In this document: piece by piece, positions 1-8,071 of the stretch | How the letters are laid out: every line of letters starts with the position of its first letter | Position numbering within the stretch: position 1 is the stretch's first letter | Assembly: GCF_035506375.1 (NCBI RefSeq) | Contig: NZ_DATJPM010000074.1 | Coordinates: forward strand, 11,321-75,320 | Reading direction: 5' to 3' | From: Methanocella sp. | GTDB lineage: Archaea; Halobacteriota; Methanocellia; Methanocellales; Methanocellaceae | Length of the DNA: 64,000 nucleotides | The notes under the pieces: generated by a model | Told to the model about the DNA's origin: nothing | Databases searched by the model: none | The model's input: only the letters and a program-made list of their open reading frames with translations | Translations under genes and position numbers: made by a program

Positions 1-81
1 AGTGCTACGCGGGGATATAGCCCGAAATATGCGCATCTGGATAGCCTTGACCCAGGAAAGGGCTATTGGGTGCATCTCTGA
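1..81 (+). CDS. C-terminal end of a secreted/surface protein (partial)
   Basis: The window opens inside a reading frame that runs from base 1 to a TGA at 79-81 and gives 26 residues ending LDSLDPGKGYWVHL. The LxPGxGYW pattern is common at the C-terminal ends of repeats in archaeal and bacterial secreted proteins. That suggests the tail of an extracellular protein, consistent with the surface protein encoded next. The N-terminal part is outside the window, so family and function cannot be given. The next gene starts 14 bases later, so the two may be co-transcribed. Confidence 0.5.
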   Translation, partial: SATRGYSPKYAHLDSLDPGKGYWVHL

Positions 82-95
82 TCAGGAGGAGTAAA

Positions 96-923
96 ATGGA
101 TAAAAAAATGATTAAGCTCTTAATTGTTTTTACTCTATTTGCATGGTTATTTGGAATAACATCATTTATGGCTATGGCAGATGATACATCTCTTCCCCCT
201 CCACCACCGACTGACCAATTCGGCGGCGGTAGTAGCGGTGGCGGCGGCAGCTATAACCCCCCAGTCTTTGCGACCTACACGACGCCTCTAAAATCCAGCG
301 ACGGCACCGTCATCGGATACCTCAATGGCAAAAACTTCAACAGTGTCCTTGTCTGGGCCGAGAAGAACGGCACCGTCGGCAACGCGAGCTACGACCTCAC
401 GATCGAGGGCGAATTGAGCTCCAAGCCTTCCAACGACTGCTGGCTCGACATCGACTTTTTAAACGCCAGTTCGGCGGCCGTGCCCCCGGGCATGGAGAGC
501 GGCCTGGTGCTCGGCGTGCTTAACGTCACGAAGAGCCCCTCGGACTGGGGCTACAAGAGCAGCCCGGCGTATACACTTAAAATGACCGTGCCGGACGCCA
601 GCGTTAATCCCGACGATCCATATTACATTATCTGGAGCGATGGCTCCAATTATCAGCTCAAGAAAGTCAGCCTGAGCGTGGCGGGGAACGAGACGACCGT
701 TAAGTTCAACCCATCGAGCGATACGGGCCTGTTCACGGTCGTCCGGGCTCCGATGGCAACTCCCACCCCCACACCGACGCCGACTCCTGAGCCTACGGTA
801 ACGCCTTCTCCGACACCGCTGCCGGGCAACAGCATGTGGGCCTTCCCCATATTCATCGTCCTGTTCGTAGTCGGCGTGATCGTCGGCGCCGCGGCGCTGT
901 ACCTGCTGAACATACACCGGTAA
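96..923 (+). CDS. Secreted stalked, membrane-anchored surface protein
   Basis: 275 residues. The ATG at 96 is chosen because AGGAGG at 84-89 sits just upstream; a TTG at 66 lacks this signal. Residues 1-30 form a signal peptide with a hydrophobic core and an AMA-DD cleavage-like site. A proline run and a Gly/Ser-rich linker (FGGGSSGGGGS) follow, then a globular beta-rich domain of about 150 residues. Near the C-terminus is a Thr-Pro stalk (PTPTPTPEPTVTPSP), then one membrane helix (FPIFIVLFVVGVIVGAAALYLL) and a short basic tail. This is the usual architecture of a cell-surface protein anchored by its C-terminus, with a probably glycosylated stalk. I do not recognise the ectodomain and give no function. 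Confidence 0.75.
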   Translation: MDKKMIKLLIVFTLFAWLFGITSFMAMADDTSLPPPPPTDQFGGGSSGGGGSYNPPVFATYTTPLKSSDGTVIGYLNGKNFNSVLVWAEKNGTVGNASYDLTIEGELSSKPSNDCWLDIDFLNASSAAVPPGMESGLVLGVLNVTKSPSDWGYKSSPAYTLKMTVPDASVNPDDPYYIIWSDGSNYQLKKVSLSVAGNETTVKFNPSSDTGLFTVVRAPMATPTPTPTPTPEPTVTPSPTPLPGNSMWAFPIFIVLFVVGVIVGAAALYLLNIHR

Positions 924-995
924 TGAAAAAAGCTCATTTTCCCTCATTATTTTTATTTTTCACGCATGGGCTAATTGAAAACAGTAAACAGAAGG

Positions 996-1005
996 TTTAT
1001 TTTTA
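996..1005 (+). promoter_or_regulatory. TATA box of moeA
   Basis: TTTATTTTTA lies 22-32 bp before the ATG at 1028, in AT-rich DNA after the surface-protein stop. This spacing places transcription start almost at the start codon, so a leaderless or near-leaderless mRNA is predicted. No Shine-Dalgarno sequence precedes the ATG. Confidence 0.5.
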
Positions 1006-1027
1006 TCACATTCATTTACATCATGTT

Positions 1028-2236
1028 ATGCCTCTCAAGTCCGGCTTTCGCGCCTTAACGAGCATCGAGGGCGCGCTCAATATCTTTTTAAATTCATTCC
1101 CGCCTCTATCGAGGGTCGAGATCCTGCCCCTGGAGGACGCGGGCGAGCGCGTGCTCGCTTCGGACATTAAGGCGCCCCGGGACGTCCCCCATTATGACAG
1201 GAGCGCCATGGACGGCTACGCCGTTATTGCGGCGGACACGTTCGGGAGCGGCAAGGACGCGGGGGCCATGCTCAGGCTCACGACAAAGGACGCCATCGAG
1301 AGCGGCGAGTGCAGGCAGGTGCACACGGGAAGCCCCATGCCGGAGGGAGCGGACGCCGTTATCATGCTCGAGTACGTCGAGGCGGTGGGCGACAGCATCG
1401 AGGCGCTCGCCCAGGTATCCCCGGGACAGAACGTCGGCCGCCGGGGCGAGGACGTCCGGAAGGGCGACGTCGTCTTCCCGGAAGGCAGGCAGCTCAAGCC
1501 TTCCGATGTGGGCCTCCTGGCCTCCATGGGCTTTACGGAAGTATCGGTCTACGCGAAGCCCCGCGTGCTCATCATACCGACCGGCGAGGAGATCGTGCCC
1601 AGGGGCGAGGAGCCGGTCGCCGGGCAGATGAACGAGAGCAACGGCGTGATGAACTACCTCTACGTGAAGCGTTTCGGGGGCATCCCGACAGTGCACTCCA
1701 TCGTGTCCGATAAAAAAGACGAGCTCTCGGCGGCCCTGCGGGAAGGCGCTGCCTACGACCTTATCGTGACCACCGGCGGCAGCTCCGTTGGCAGACGCGA
1801 CCTCATCGCCGAAGTGCTCGGGGCCTCGGGCGAGGTGCTGGTGCACGGCGTGGCCATCAAGCCGGGGAAGCCCGTGGCGCTGGGCCTCGTTCGCATGAAC
1901 GATAAAAAAACGCCCATCGTCTGCCTGCCCGGCTATCCGGCCGCCTGCGCCGTCGACTCTATGGTCTTCGTCGATCCGGCGGTGAAGAGGCTCGGCCACC
2001 TCCCCCCGCCAGCCTACAGGACTCAGAAGGCCGTGCTGACCCGTAAGATTTTTTCGGAGGCCGGATACCGCACGTACACGCGGGTGTCCATCGAGGATGG
2101 CAGGGCCACGCCCATGAGGACAAAAGGCGCCGGCATATTAAGCTCGATCTCGCACGCGGACGGCTACGTGGTCACGCCCGAGGATACCGAAGGCCGCGAG
2201 GCCGGCGAGGAAGTTGAGGTGGCGTTCCTTGAGTAG
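1028..2236 (+). CDS. moeA: Molybdopterin molybdenumtransferase MoeA
   Basis: 402 residues, the usual MoeA length. MoeA inserts molybdate or tungstate into adenylylated molybdopterin in the cytoplasm. Family motifs in order: DRSAMDGYAV near the N-terminus, HTGSPMPEGADAVIML, PTGEEIVPRGE, TTGGSSVGRRDLI (the MoCF-type substrate loop), GVAIKPGKPVALG and CLPGYPAACAV, then a C-terminal beta domain. The ATG at 1028 is preferred over an upstream frame extension (from 836) that overlaps the previous gene, because 1028 follows a TATA box and begins the conserved domain. The gene overlaps a second moeA. The product would supply cofactor for the tungsten/molybdenum formylmethanofuran dehydrogenase encoded at 27.9-37.7 kb. 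Confidence 0.93.
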   Translation: MPLKSGFRALTSIEGALNIFLNSFPPLSRVEILPLEDAGERVLASDIKAPRDVPHYDRSAMDGYAVIAADTFGSGKDAGAMLRLTTKDAIESGECRQVHTGSPMPEGADAVIMLEYVEAVGDSIEALAQVSPGQNVGRRGEDVRKGDVVFPEGRQLKPSDVGLLASMGFTEVSVYAKPRVLIIPTGEEIVPRGEEPVAGQMNESNGVMNYLYVKRFGGIPTVHSIVSDKKDELSAALREGAAYDLIVTTGGSSVGRRDLIAEVLGASGEVLVHGVAIKPGKPVALGLVRMNDKKTPIVCLPGYPAACAVDSMVFVDPAVKRLGHLPPPAYRTQKAVLTRKIFSEAGYRTYTRVSIEDGRATPMRTKGAGILSSISHADGYVVTPEDTEGREAGEEVEVAFLE

Positions 2237-4145
2237 CAGAAAAGAGTTCAGGACCTTAGTGTCGCTGGAGGACGCACGCAAAGCGCTGGAGCCGTTCTAC
2301 CGGCATACCGTGGAAAGCGTGCCGCTGGGCGAATGCTACGACCGCGTGCTGGCGGAGGACGTGTACTCGAAGGTGGACGTGCCGGGGTTCGACAGGGCGT
2401 CCATGGACGGCTATGCCGTGAAGGCGGCGGACACCTGGGGCGCGGACGAGGAGGCGCCGAAAACCCTCAGGCTCATTGGCATCGTCCACGCGGGTGACAG
2501 GCCAGGCATCGTCATAAAAGAGGGCACGGCCGCCGATATCGCAACGGGCGCCGTCATGCCCGCGGGGGCCAACGCGGTCGTCATGGTCGAGAACACGGAC
2601 ACGCAGGATAGCCTGGTCAACGTCCGAAAGCCCGTCACGCCCGGCGAGAACGTCATGCATACCGGGGCCGACGTGATGATGGGAGAGCTGGTACTTCGGG
2701 AAGGGACGACGCTCACGTCCCGAGAAGTGAGTGTCCTGGCAGCCGTAGGGCTGGATAAGGTCGCCGTCTACAAAAAGCCCGTCGTGGCCATCCTGTCTAC
2801 GGGCAATGAGCTCTCTCCTCCCGGCACGCATCTCGAGCCAGGCCAGATCTTCGACGTCAACGCCTACGCCATCGGCGCCGGCGTGGAGGAGAGCGGCGGC
2901 GTGCCTTTATATTCAGGCATCATCCGGGACACGCCCGAGGCGTTCATGAAAGGCGTGCTGGACGCCGTCATGAAGGCGGACATAGTCCTGACGTCGGGGA
3001 GCACATCGGCCGGGGCCTCCGATATGATGTTCTCCACCGTGGGCTCGGTGGGCCGGGTCCTCGTCCACGGCATTAAAATAAAGCCGGGCAAGCCCACCAT
3101 CATAGGCGAGGCCGAGGGCAAGCCCTTCATCGGCCTCCCGGGTTATCCCTCGTCGGCCCTGACGATCTTCAACGAGGTCGTCGCCCCCCTCATACGGCAT
3201 AACAGCGGCCGTAAGGGCCGGACAATTAAAGAAGTGCCCGCCCGGATGGCGTTGAGAGTTACGGCCGAAGGCGGCCGGGAGGTGCTCCAGCCCGTGGGAC
3301 TGCTGAGGATGCCCGGCGGGCTGGCCGCCTACCCGATCGAAAAGGGCTCCGGCGCCGTGACGGGCCTGCTGGACGCGGACGGCTACGTCGAGATCGGCGA
3401 GGACGTGCACGTGCTCGAAGAGGGCGAGCAGGTTAAAGTGCGCCTGTTCTCCGACGAGGTCACATTCCCCGATCTCTTAATAATCGGCAGCCACTGCCTG
3501 GGAATAGACGTCGTCGCCCGCATGATGGCCGCCCGGGGCTTCACGGTCCGCTCTGTCAACGTCGGCTCCGCGGGAGGCCTGCGAGCCCTGCGCAAGGGCA
3601 TCGCGGACGTCGCCGGCATCCACCTCCTGGACGAGGCGGGCACGTACAACGAGTCCTTCGTCCGGGACATTCCCGGGGTCCTTCTGGTGAAGGGCTACAT
3701 CCGGGAGCAGGGGCTCATCGTGGCGAAGGGTAACCCGCTGAATATAAAAGGCGTCCCGGACCTGGCCGGAAAGCGTTTCATTAATAGGACGAAAGGCTCA
3801 GGCACGCGGACCCTGCTCGACCTGGAGCTTGCCAGGCTGGCGGAGAAACGCCATAGGACGCTTAAGGCGCTGGCCGACGCTATGCCCGGCTACGACGTGG
3901 AAGCGAAGACGCACAGCGCCGTGGCCTCGGCCATACTGACCGGAAAGGCCGACGTGGGCCTCGGGATCAAAACGGTCGCCGACCAGAACGGCCTGGGTTT
4001 CATACCTCTCCGGGACGAGGAATACGATTTCGCCGTGCAGAGAAGCCGCATGGACAAGCCGGCGGTTAAGGCGTTCCTCGATATCATCGGCTCGTCCGGG
4101 TTCAAAAAGAGTATTGAAAAGCTGGGATACCGGCCCCGCCCTTGA
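2229..4145 (+). CDS. moeA: MoeA fused to a C-terminal periplasmic-binding-protein-like domain
   Basis: 638 residues. Residues 1 to about 410 are a second MoeA (DRASMDGYAVKA, ATGAVMPAGANAVVM, STGNELSPPG, SGSTSAGASDMMF, GIKIKPGKPTIIG, GLPGYPSSAL). About 420-638 form a PBP/LysR-substrate-like domain (LLIIGSHCLGIDVVARMM, GSAGGLRALRKGIADVAGIHLLD, NRTKGSGTRTLLDLEL). This fusion is known in archaea, and the extra domain may bind molybdate or tungstate; that role is inference. The TTG at 2229 is chosen because GAGGTGG at 2216-2222 precedes it at good spacing and it is followed by the usual N-terminus; a TTG at 2214 is the alternative. The gene overlaps the upstream moeA by 8 bases, so it is probably translationally coupled. 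The canonical SGGTS loop reads SGSTS here. Confidence 0.9.
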   Translation: MSSRKEFRTLVSLEDARKALEPFYRHTVESVPLGECYDRVLAEDVYSKVDVPGFDRASMDGYAVKAADTWGADEEAPKTLRLIGIVHAGDRPGIVIKEGTAADIATGAVMPAGANAVVMVENTDTQDSLVNVRKPVTPGENVMHTGADVMMGELVLREGTTLTSREVSVLAAVGLDKVAVYKKPVVAILSTGNELSPPGTHLEPGQIFDVNAYAIGAGVEESGGVPLYSGIIRDTPEAFMKGVLDAVMKADIVLTSGSTSAGASDMMFSTVGSVGRVLVHGIKIKPGKPTIIGEAEGKPFIGLPGYPSSALTIFNEVVAPLIRHNSGRKGRTIKEVPARMALRVTAEGGREVLQPVGLLRMPGGLAAYPIEKGSGAVTGLLDADGYVEIGEDVHVLEEGEQVKVRLFSDEVTFPDLLIIGSHCLGIDVVARMMAARGFTVRSVNVGSAGGLRALRKGIADVAGIHLLDEAGTYNESFVRDIPGVLLVKGYIREQGLIVAKGNPLNIKGVPDLAGKRFINRTKGSGTRTLLDLELARLAEKRHRTLKALADAMPGYDVEAKTHSAVASAILTGKADVGLGIKTVADQNGLGFIPLRDEEYDFAVQRSRMDKPAVKAFLDIIGSSGFKKSIEKLGYRPRP

Positions 4146-4156
4146 AGCCGTAAAGG

Positions 4157-4166
4157 CTATATATAA
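4157..4166 (+). promoter_or_regulatory. TATA box of the YkgJ-like gene
   Basis: CTATATATAA lies 24 bp before the ATG at 4190, with no Shine-Dalgarno sequence between them. This predicts a leaderless transcript starting at the ATG. Confidence 0.55.
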
Positions 4167-4189
4167 ACGCTCTCGCTTTTAGAGATAAT

Positions 4190-4504
4190 ATGGCAGGGGA
4201 AGCGGAGCCGTTATCGATCGAGGACCTGTGCGCAGCGTGCCACCCGGACCGCTGCTGCACGCGCTTCCTGTGGGTGTCGGCCGGGGACGTGGAGCGCTGG
4301 AAGGCCGAAGCCCGGCAGGATATTCTATCGCACATCCGGCCACGGATAGTCGAAGGAAAGCAGATCTACGAGGTCATATCGCCCGGGCGCTCTTGCTTTT
4401 TTTTAAAGGACGGCCGGTGCTCCATCCATGGGACGAAGCCCATCGTGTGCCGTAACTTTCTATGCCTCAGGGGACTGGAGCTGAAGGCGAGAAATAACTG
4501 GTAA
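4190..4504 (+). CDS. YkgJ-family cysteine cluster protein
   Basis: 104 residues. The cysteine pattern is that of the YkgJ/UPF0153 family, thought to bind zinc or an iron-sulfur centre: C14-x2-C17-x4-C22-C23 near the N-terminus, then SCFFLKDGRCSIHGTKPIVCR and FLCLRG near the C-terminus. The biochemical role of the family is not established. The ATG at 4190 is the first in frame and is positioned for leaderless translation. The gene is separate from moeA upstream and from the MFS gene downstream, each of which has its own promoter-like AT-rich gap. Confidence 0.8.
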   Translation: MAGEAEPLSIEDLCAACHPDRCCTRFLWVSAGDVERWKAEARQDILSHIRPRIVEGKQIYEVISPGRSCFFLKDGRCSIHGTKPIVCRNFLCLRGLELKARNNW

Positions 4505-4570
4505 GCATACTATACAGGAAAAATATTTATCATAGTAATACAAACCTATGCCAGGTATCTGGATGATTAT

Positions 4571-5770
4571 ATGGCGCTTATTTCGATAAAAAATGACAGG
4601 GTCACGCTACTCGCATTGTCGCTCGTGGGCTTCACGGCCTCGTTCACGGGCCACCTGATCTCGTCGAACCTCGGCAACTACATGGGCTCCTATGGCTCGA
4701 GCATGACCGTCATCGGGCTGGTCATCGGCTCGCTCGCCATCGCGGAGATCATTCTCAAGACGCCGTTCGGCATTCTCTCGGACCGCATAGGCAAGTTAAA
4801 GCTCATGCTGGGCGGCCTGGCGCTCCTCGTCATCGTCTCTTTGATGTTCCCGCTCTTCCAGACGCCACTGCTATTATTCATCATCCGGTTCATGCAGGGC
4901 GTCGCAATCGCCGCGTTCTCCACCACGTCGACGGCCCTGGTGGCCGACCTGTTCACGGACCGCAAGGGCGAGGCCATGGGCACGTACAACTCGATGAAGG
5001 GCGCCGGATATGCCCTCGGCCCAATACTGGGCGGCATAGTCACCCAGTACTTCAACTTTTTCGACACCTTCCTATTATGCGCCATCGCCGCGGCAATCGT
5101 GCTCGTGCTCTGCTTATTCTCGGTCCGGGAAAGCTTTACGCCCCCGAAGAATAAGCAGTCCGTCGGCATCATGCTGAAGGAGAGCAACAAGCTCGACTTT
5201 TTCAGCTGCTATTTTATCGGCATGAGCGGCATGCTGGCCTTCTACGCCATCGTCTCGTTCCTGCCCGTCTACGGCACGCAGAATATGATTGGCGCCGGCG
5301 TGACCGGTACCATACTGGGCATACAGGCGGTAATCTACGTGCTGGCCCAGTACTACTCCGGCAAGGTCGCCGATAAGTTCGGCTCCCGCCTGCCCATCAT
5401 GATAGGCTCGGCGCTGCTGGCCATCGGCTTGCTATTGATCGCGCTGGTGCCAAACCCGTATGTGTGGGGCCTGGCGGTCATCTTCACAGGCCTGGGCATT
5501 TCGGCCCTCTGGGTAGTCTCGAACTCGTACCTGGCCTACGCGGCCCCTTCGGCCATTATGGGCACCGTCATGGGCATTTCGGGCACCTTCAAGGAGGTCG
5601 GCGACGGCGGCGGCCCAATTTTAATCGGCTTCCTGGGCGACTGGATCGGCCTGAGGGGCGCGTTCCTGTGCATCCTCGTCTTCCTGGCCATATCGTTCCT
5701 CATGGCGTTCACGCTGGATAATAAAGTCGGCCAGGCAAAGAAAGTAGAGGAGCCAGTAAAGGCACAGTAA
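4571..5770 (+). CDS. Major facilitator superfamily (MFS) transporter
   Basis: 399 residues with about 12 hydrophobic segments, a typical MFS size. The diagnostic loop between helices 2 and 3 reads GILSDRIGKLKLML, and a second copy after the central loop reads GKVADKFGSRLPIM, as expected of the two-fold repeat. The substrate cannot be read from sequence; drug or metabolite efflux is the usual guess for this type. An A/T-rich TATA-like sequence (AAAATATTTATC, about 4520) lies upstream. The 3' end converges on the DUF1786 gene with only 2 bases between stop codons. Confidence 0.88.
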   Translation: MALISIKNDRVTLLALSLVGFTASFTGHLISSNLGNYMGSYGSSMTVIGLVIGSLAIAEIILKTPFGILSDRIGKLKLMLGGLALLVIVSLMFPLFQTPLLLFIIRFMQGVAIAAFSTTSTALVADLFTDRKGEAMGTYNSMKGAGYALGPILGGIVTQYFNFFDTFLLCAIAAAIVLVLCLFSVRESFTPPKNKQSVGIMLKESNKLDFFSCYFIGMSGMLAFYAIVSFLPVYGTQNMIGAGVTGTILGIQAVIYVLAQYYSGKVADKFGSRLPIMIGSALLAIGLLLIALVPNPYVWGLAVIFTGLGISALWVVSNSYLAYAAPSAIMGTVMGISGTFKEVGDGGGPILIGFLGDWIGLRGAFLCILVFLAISFLMAFTLDNKVGQAKKVEEPVKAQ

Positions 5771-5772
5771 TC

Positions 5773-6798
5773 TTAATGGTATAGGGCCTTGTATGCCCCG
5801 GCCATGCCCACCGGCCCGGCCATGTACACGTCGTCCAGCGGCGAGGCCGGCCTTACGGGCATCTTCATTTTCATCTTCAGGGCCATATCCCGCCGGGGCC
5901 CTGTCGCGATAACGGCCTTCGGCGTGACGGGTTCCCTGATAAAGGCACCGTGGCCGCCCTCGTCGAATATCTCCCCGTTCGTGAGCGTGCCGTCGGCCAG
6001 CTTTCGAACATAGCGCGCCATCTTTTTAGGTGTCAGGTCAGCGGTGTGTGTCTCGAACACGCCCACGATGGTGCCGTCCTCAGCCACCGTGGCGGCCGTG
6101 GTGTGGCCGTTGCCCACGTCGATGGCGACCGCCGGCAGGGGCTCCCCGTGAAGGCCGCCAAATATCCCGGCGATCTTCGTGTCCATGACCAGGACGTCCT
6201 CGTAGCCCTCGTCGTTCAGGCTTTGAATGACGGCGCTTACCCTGGAAAACTCAGGCGTCTTTTTGGTGAATACGAAGTCACGGAAAGTGGCGCCCTTTTT
6301 GATCTTGCGGCCGAACTGCCCGAACCGGAACTGCCGGTCGCTCACCCCCTTCGGCGCCACGCCGTGGTCCTGCACGGCCACGGCCACGGCGGGCTTTTCG
6401 GGGAATGAATATCCCATCCCCGTGAACGCTTCCTTGAACGAGGCCATGTCGACGTCGCGGAGCGTAAGCTTCAGGTATGGCTTCTTCATGTCCCCCTCAG
6501 TGCCGACCTCGATGCCCCGCGCTTTGACCTGCTCCAGGTCGTCGCGGATGGTGCGGGCCGCATCCGGGGTCATCATGACCCTGTATTTCTCCTCATGCCG
6601 TATGAGGGCGCCGCTGATGGCCCCGCCTCCCATAGTATAGCCATCGCAAAAAATGTCTTTTCGGGCCTTTCGCACGGCGGCCGCATAGAGCTGCGTGGGC
6701 GCCGGCATCACCAGCTTGCCATAAAAGTTTAAACGTTCGTCCGTTAAAAGAATGTCCTGCGTCCCCGAGCCCACGTCGATCGCGAAAATGCGGGTCAG
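5773..6798 (-). CDS. DUF1786 family (COG4012) ASKHA-like protein, probable CTG start
   Basis: 341 residues if translation begins at CTG 6798. The protein then begins LTRIFAIDVGSGTQDILL, an ASKHA-type phosphate-1 strand typical of DUF1786; a later AVAIDVGNGHTTAATV segment is the phosphate-2-like motif and VIATGPRRDMAL is near the end. No ATG, GTG or TTG precedes this strand in frame. The first standard start, GTG 6774, would remove the strand. CTG 6798 overlaps the tfx stop as CTGA and follows GAGGTGAG (6812-6805) at 6-nt spacing. Function is unknown in the literature I recall. It is translationally coupled to the Tfx regulator, suggesting a related role. Confidence 0.75.
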   Translation of the reverse strand: MTRIFAIDVGSGTQDILLTDERLNFYGKLVMPAPTQLYAAAVRKARKDIFCDGYTMGGGAISGALIRHEEKYRVMMTPDAARTIRDDLEQVKARGIEVGTEGDMKKPYLKLTLRDVDMASFKEAFTGMGYSFPEKPAVAVAVQDHGVAPKGVSDRQFRFGQFGRKIKKGATFRDFVFTKKTPEFSRVSAVIQSLNDEGYEDVLVMDTKIAGIFGGLHGEPLPAVAIDVGNGHTTAATVAEDGTIVGVFETHTADLTPKKMARYVRKLADGTLTNGEIFDEGGHGAFIREPVTPKAVIATGPRRDMALKMKMKMPVRPASPLDDVYMAGPVGMAGAYKALYH

Positions 6799-7202
6799 AG
6801 GATGCTCACCTCGCCGGTATCGGTGACATCGACCTCCATGTCCTCTTCCAGCGTACGATTGGATATCAACGAGCCCTTTTCCTTTTTAATGCGGGTGATG
6901 AGGTCGAGCGAGTTAGATTTTACGTGGATGCCCGACTTATCGGCGTCGGCGAACACGATCTCAGGGATCTTCATGACGTCCGTCCCTTTCTTTATGATGA
7001 TGCGGACGGGCGAGACGATGCTTTCCCACTCCTTGAGGGTCTCCCGGGAGCGGTCGATGTTCTCCCTGGCCCTCTTCTCGATGAGGCTGACGTTGGCCCG
7101 GGTCGTCTTGATGCGCCGGGCGATCTCGTCCTGGGTGAGGCCGGACTGCCGAAGCCTCAGCACCATGACCTGCCTCTTCGTAAGGAATGATTTATTAGCC
7201 AT
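6795..7202 (-). CDS. tfx: Tfx family DNA-binding transcriptional regulator
   Basis: 135 residues. The N-terminal helix-turn-helix reads LTKRQVMVLRLRQSGLTQDE then IARRIKTTRANVSLIEKRA, and the acidic C-terminal domain includes TDVMKIPEIVFADADKSGI, as in Tfx of Methanothermobacter. That protein binds near the promoter of the molybdenum formylmethanofuran dehydrogenase operon fmdECB. Here the gene sits divergently from fdhD with a 48-bp gap, and two moeA genes lie nearby. Control of molybdopterin-enzyme genes is a reasonable inference. A GTG at 7205 directly precedes the ATG at 7202, and no Shine-Dalgarno is visible, so a leaderless mRNA is likely. Confidence 0.9.
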   Translation of the reverse strand: MANKSFLTKRQVMVLRLRQSGLTQDEIARRIKTTRANVSLIEKRARENIDRSRETLKEWESIVSPVRIIIKKGTDVMKIPEIVFADADKSGIHVKSNSLDLITRIKKEKGSLISNRTLEEDMEVDVTDTGEVSIL

Positions 7203-7226
7203 CACGCAATGTTATGTTTTAATCGA

Positions 7227-7237
7227 CTTTAAATTTT
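7227..7237. promoter_or_regulatory. Shared bidirectional TATA element between tfx and fdhD
   Basis: CTTTAAATTTT contains the palindrome TTTAAA, readable as a TATA box on both strands. It lies 14-24 bp before the fdhD ATG (7251) and 26-35 bp before the tfx start (7202). Both genes lack Shine-Dalgarno sequences, so one element may serve two leaderless divergent transcripts. Confidence 0.45.
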
Positions 7238-7250
7238 GGGTTCTGCTAAC

Positions 7251-8009
7251 ATGGACGACCTTCTTGTAAAGGACTACGATTCCCTGAAAGTTACGAGGAG
7301 CGGAGCCGAGCCCGCGAAGGACCCCGTCATCGTGGAGACGACCATCGACCTGTTAGTGAATGGCACCCGACTCTCCTCCATCGTGACCACGCCCGAGATG
7401 CATAAGGAGCTCGTCGTGGGCTACCTCATCACCGAGGGCGCCGTGCGTTCCCGGGATGACATTCAGGGCATCGAGCAGAAGGGCAACAAGGTAGACGTGA
7501 AGATAAAGAACTTCGAGCACTTCGACCTTTGGTACGAGCTCCGCTCGTCCGGGTGCATCGGCATTAACTGGGAGAACAGGGACGAAGACCTCTTCTTGAA
7601 GGTGGAGCAGAAATTCGCCATCGGCGTCATCCTGGACAGCCTGAAGTATCTGTACTCTGATGTTCACGACCGCACCCGGGGCGCCCATATGGCGTGCGTG
7701 GTGGACGCTGACGGCAAGGCAAGGCATACCGCCCTCGACGTGGGCCGGCACAACGCCATCGACAAGGTCGTCGGGGCGGCGACGCTCGAGGGCCTGGACA
7801 TCACGAAGCTGTTCCTCTTATCATCGGGCCGCCAGCCCGCGGGCATGGTCATGAAGGCCGCCCGGGCAGGCATACCGCTGGTCGTATCAAAGGCCGCCCC
7901 GGTCAGCTCGGGCATCGACAGCGCGCGCCGGGCGAACCTGACGCTGTGCTGCTTTGCCGATAAGGAGAAGGTGAAGGCGTTCTCGTGCCCCGAACGCATC
8001 CTCGTCTAA
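7251..8009 (+). CDS. fdhD: Sulfurtransferase FdhD
   Basis: 252 residues, the usual FdhD size. In bacteria FdhD transfers sulfur to the bis-molybdopterin cofactor of formate dehydrogenase. Family motifs: VNGTRLSSIVTTPEMHKELVVGYL with EGAV near the N-terminus; SSGCIGINWE, which aligns with the bacterial active-site cysteine loop but holds only one Cys; HMACVVDADG, ALDVGRHNAIDKVVGAA, LSSGRQPAGMV and SKAAPVSSG. ATG 7251 is chosen over a TTG at 7236 inside the promoter region. No formate dehydrogenase gene is in this window. The molybdo/tungsto-enzyme encoded nearby is formylmethanofuran dehydrogenase, related in FwdB to formate dehydrogenase, so FwdB is a possible client (inference). Confidence 0.92.
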   Translation: MDDLLVKDYDSLKVTRSGAEPAKDPVIVETTIDLLVNGTRLSSIVTTPEMHKELVVGYLITEGAVRSRDDIQGIEQKGNKVDVKIKNFEHFDLWYELRSSGCIGINWENRDEDLFLKVEQKFAIGVILDSLKYLYSDVHDRTRGAHMACVVDADGKARHTALDVGRHNAIDKVVGAATLEGLDITKLFLLSSGRQPAGMVMKAARAGIPLVVSKAAPVSSGIDSARRANLTLCCFADKEKVKAFSCPERILV

Positions 8010-8071
8010 TACTTTCGCCAGGCCCTTACTATACTATTTTATTCTTTTCAACCGACTTCATCGTGATCGAT

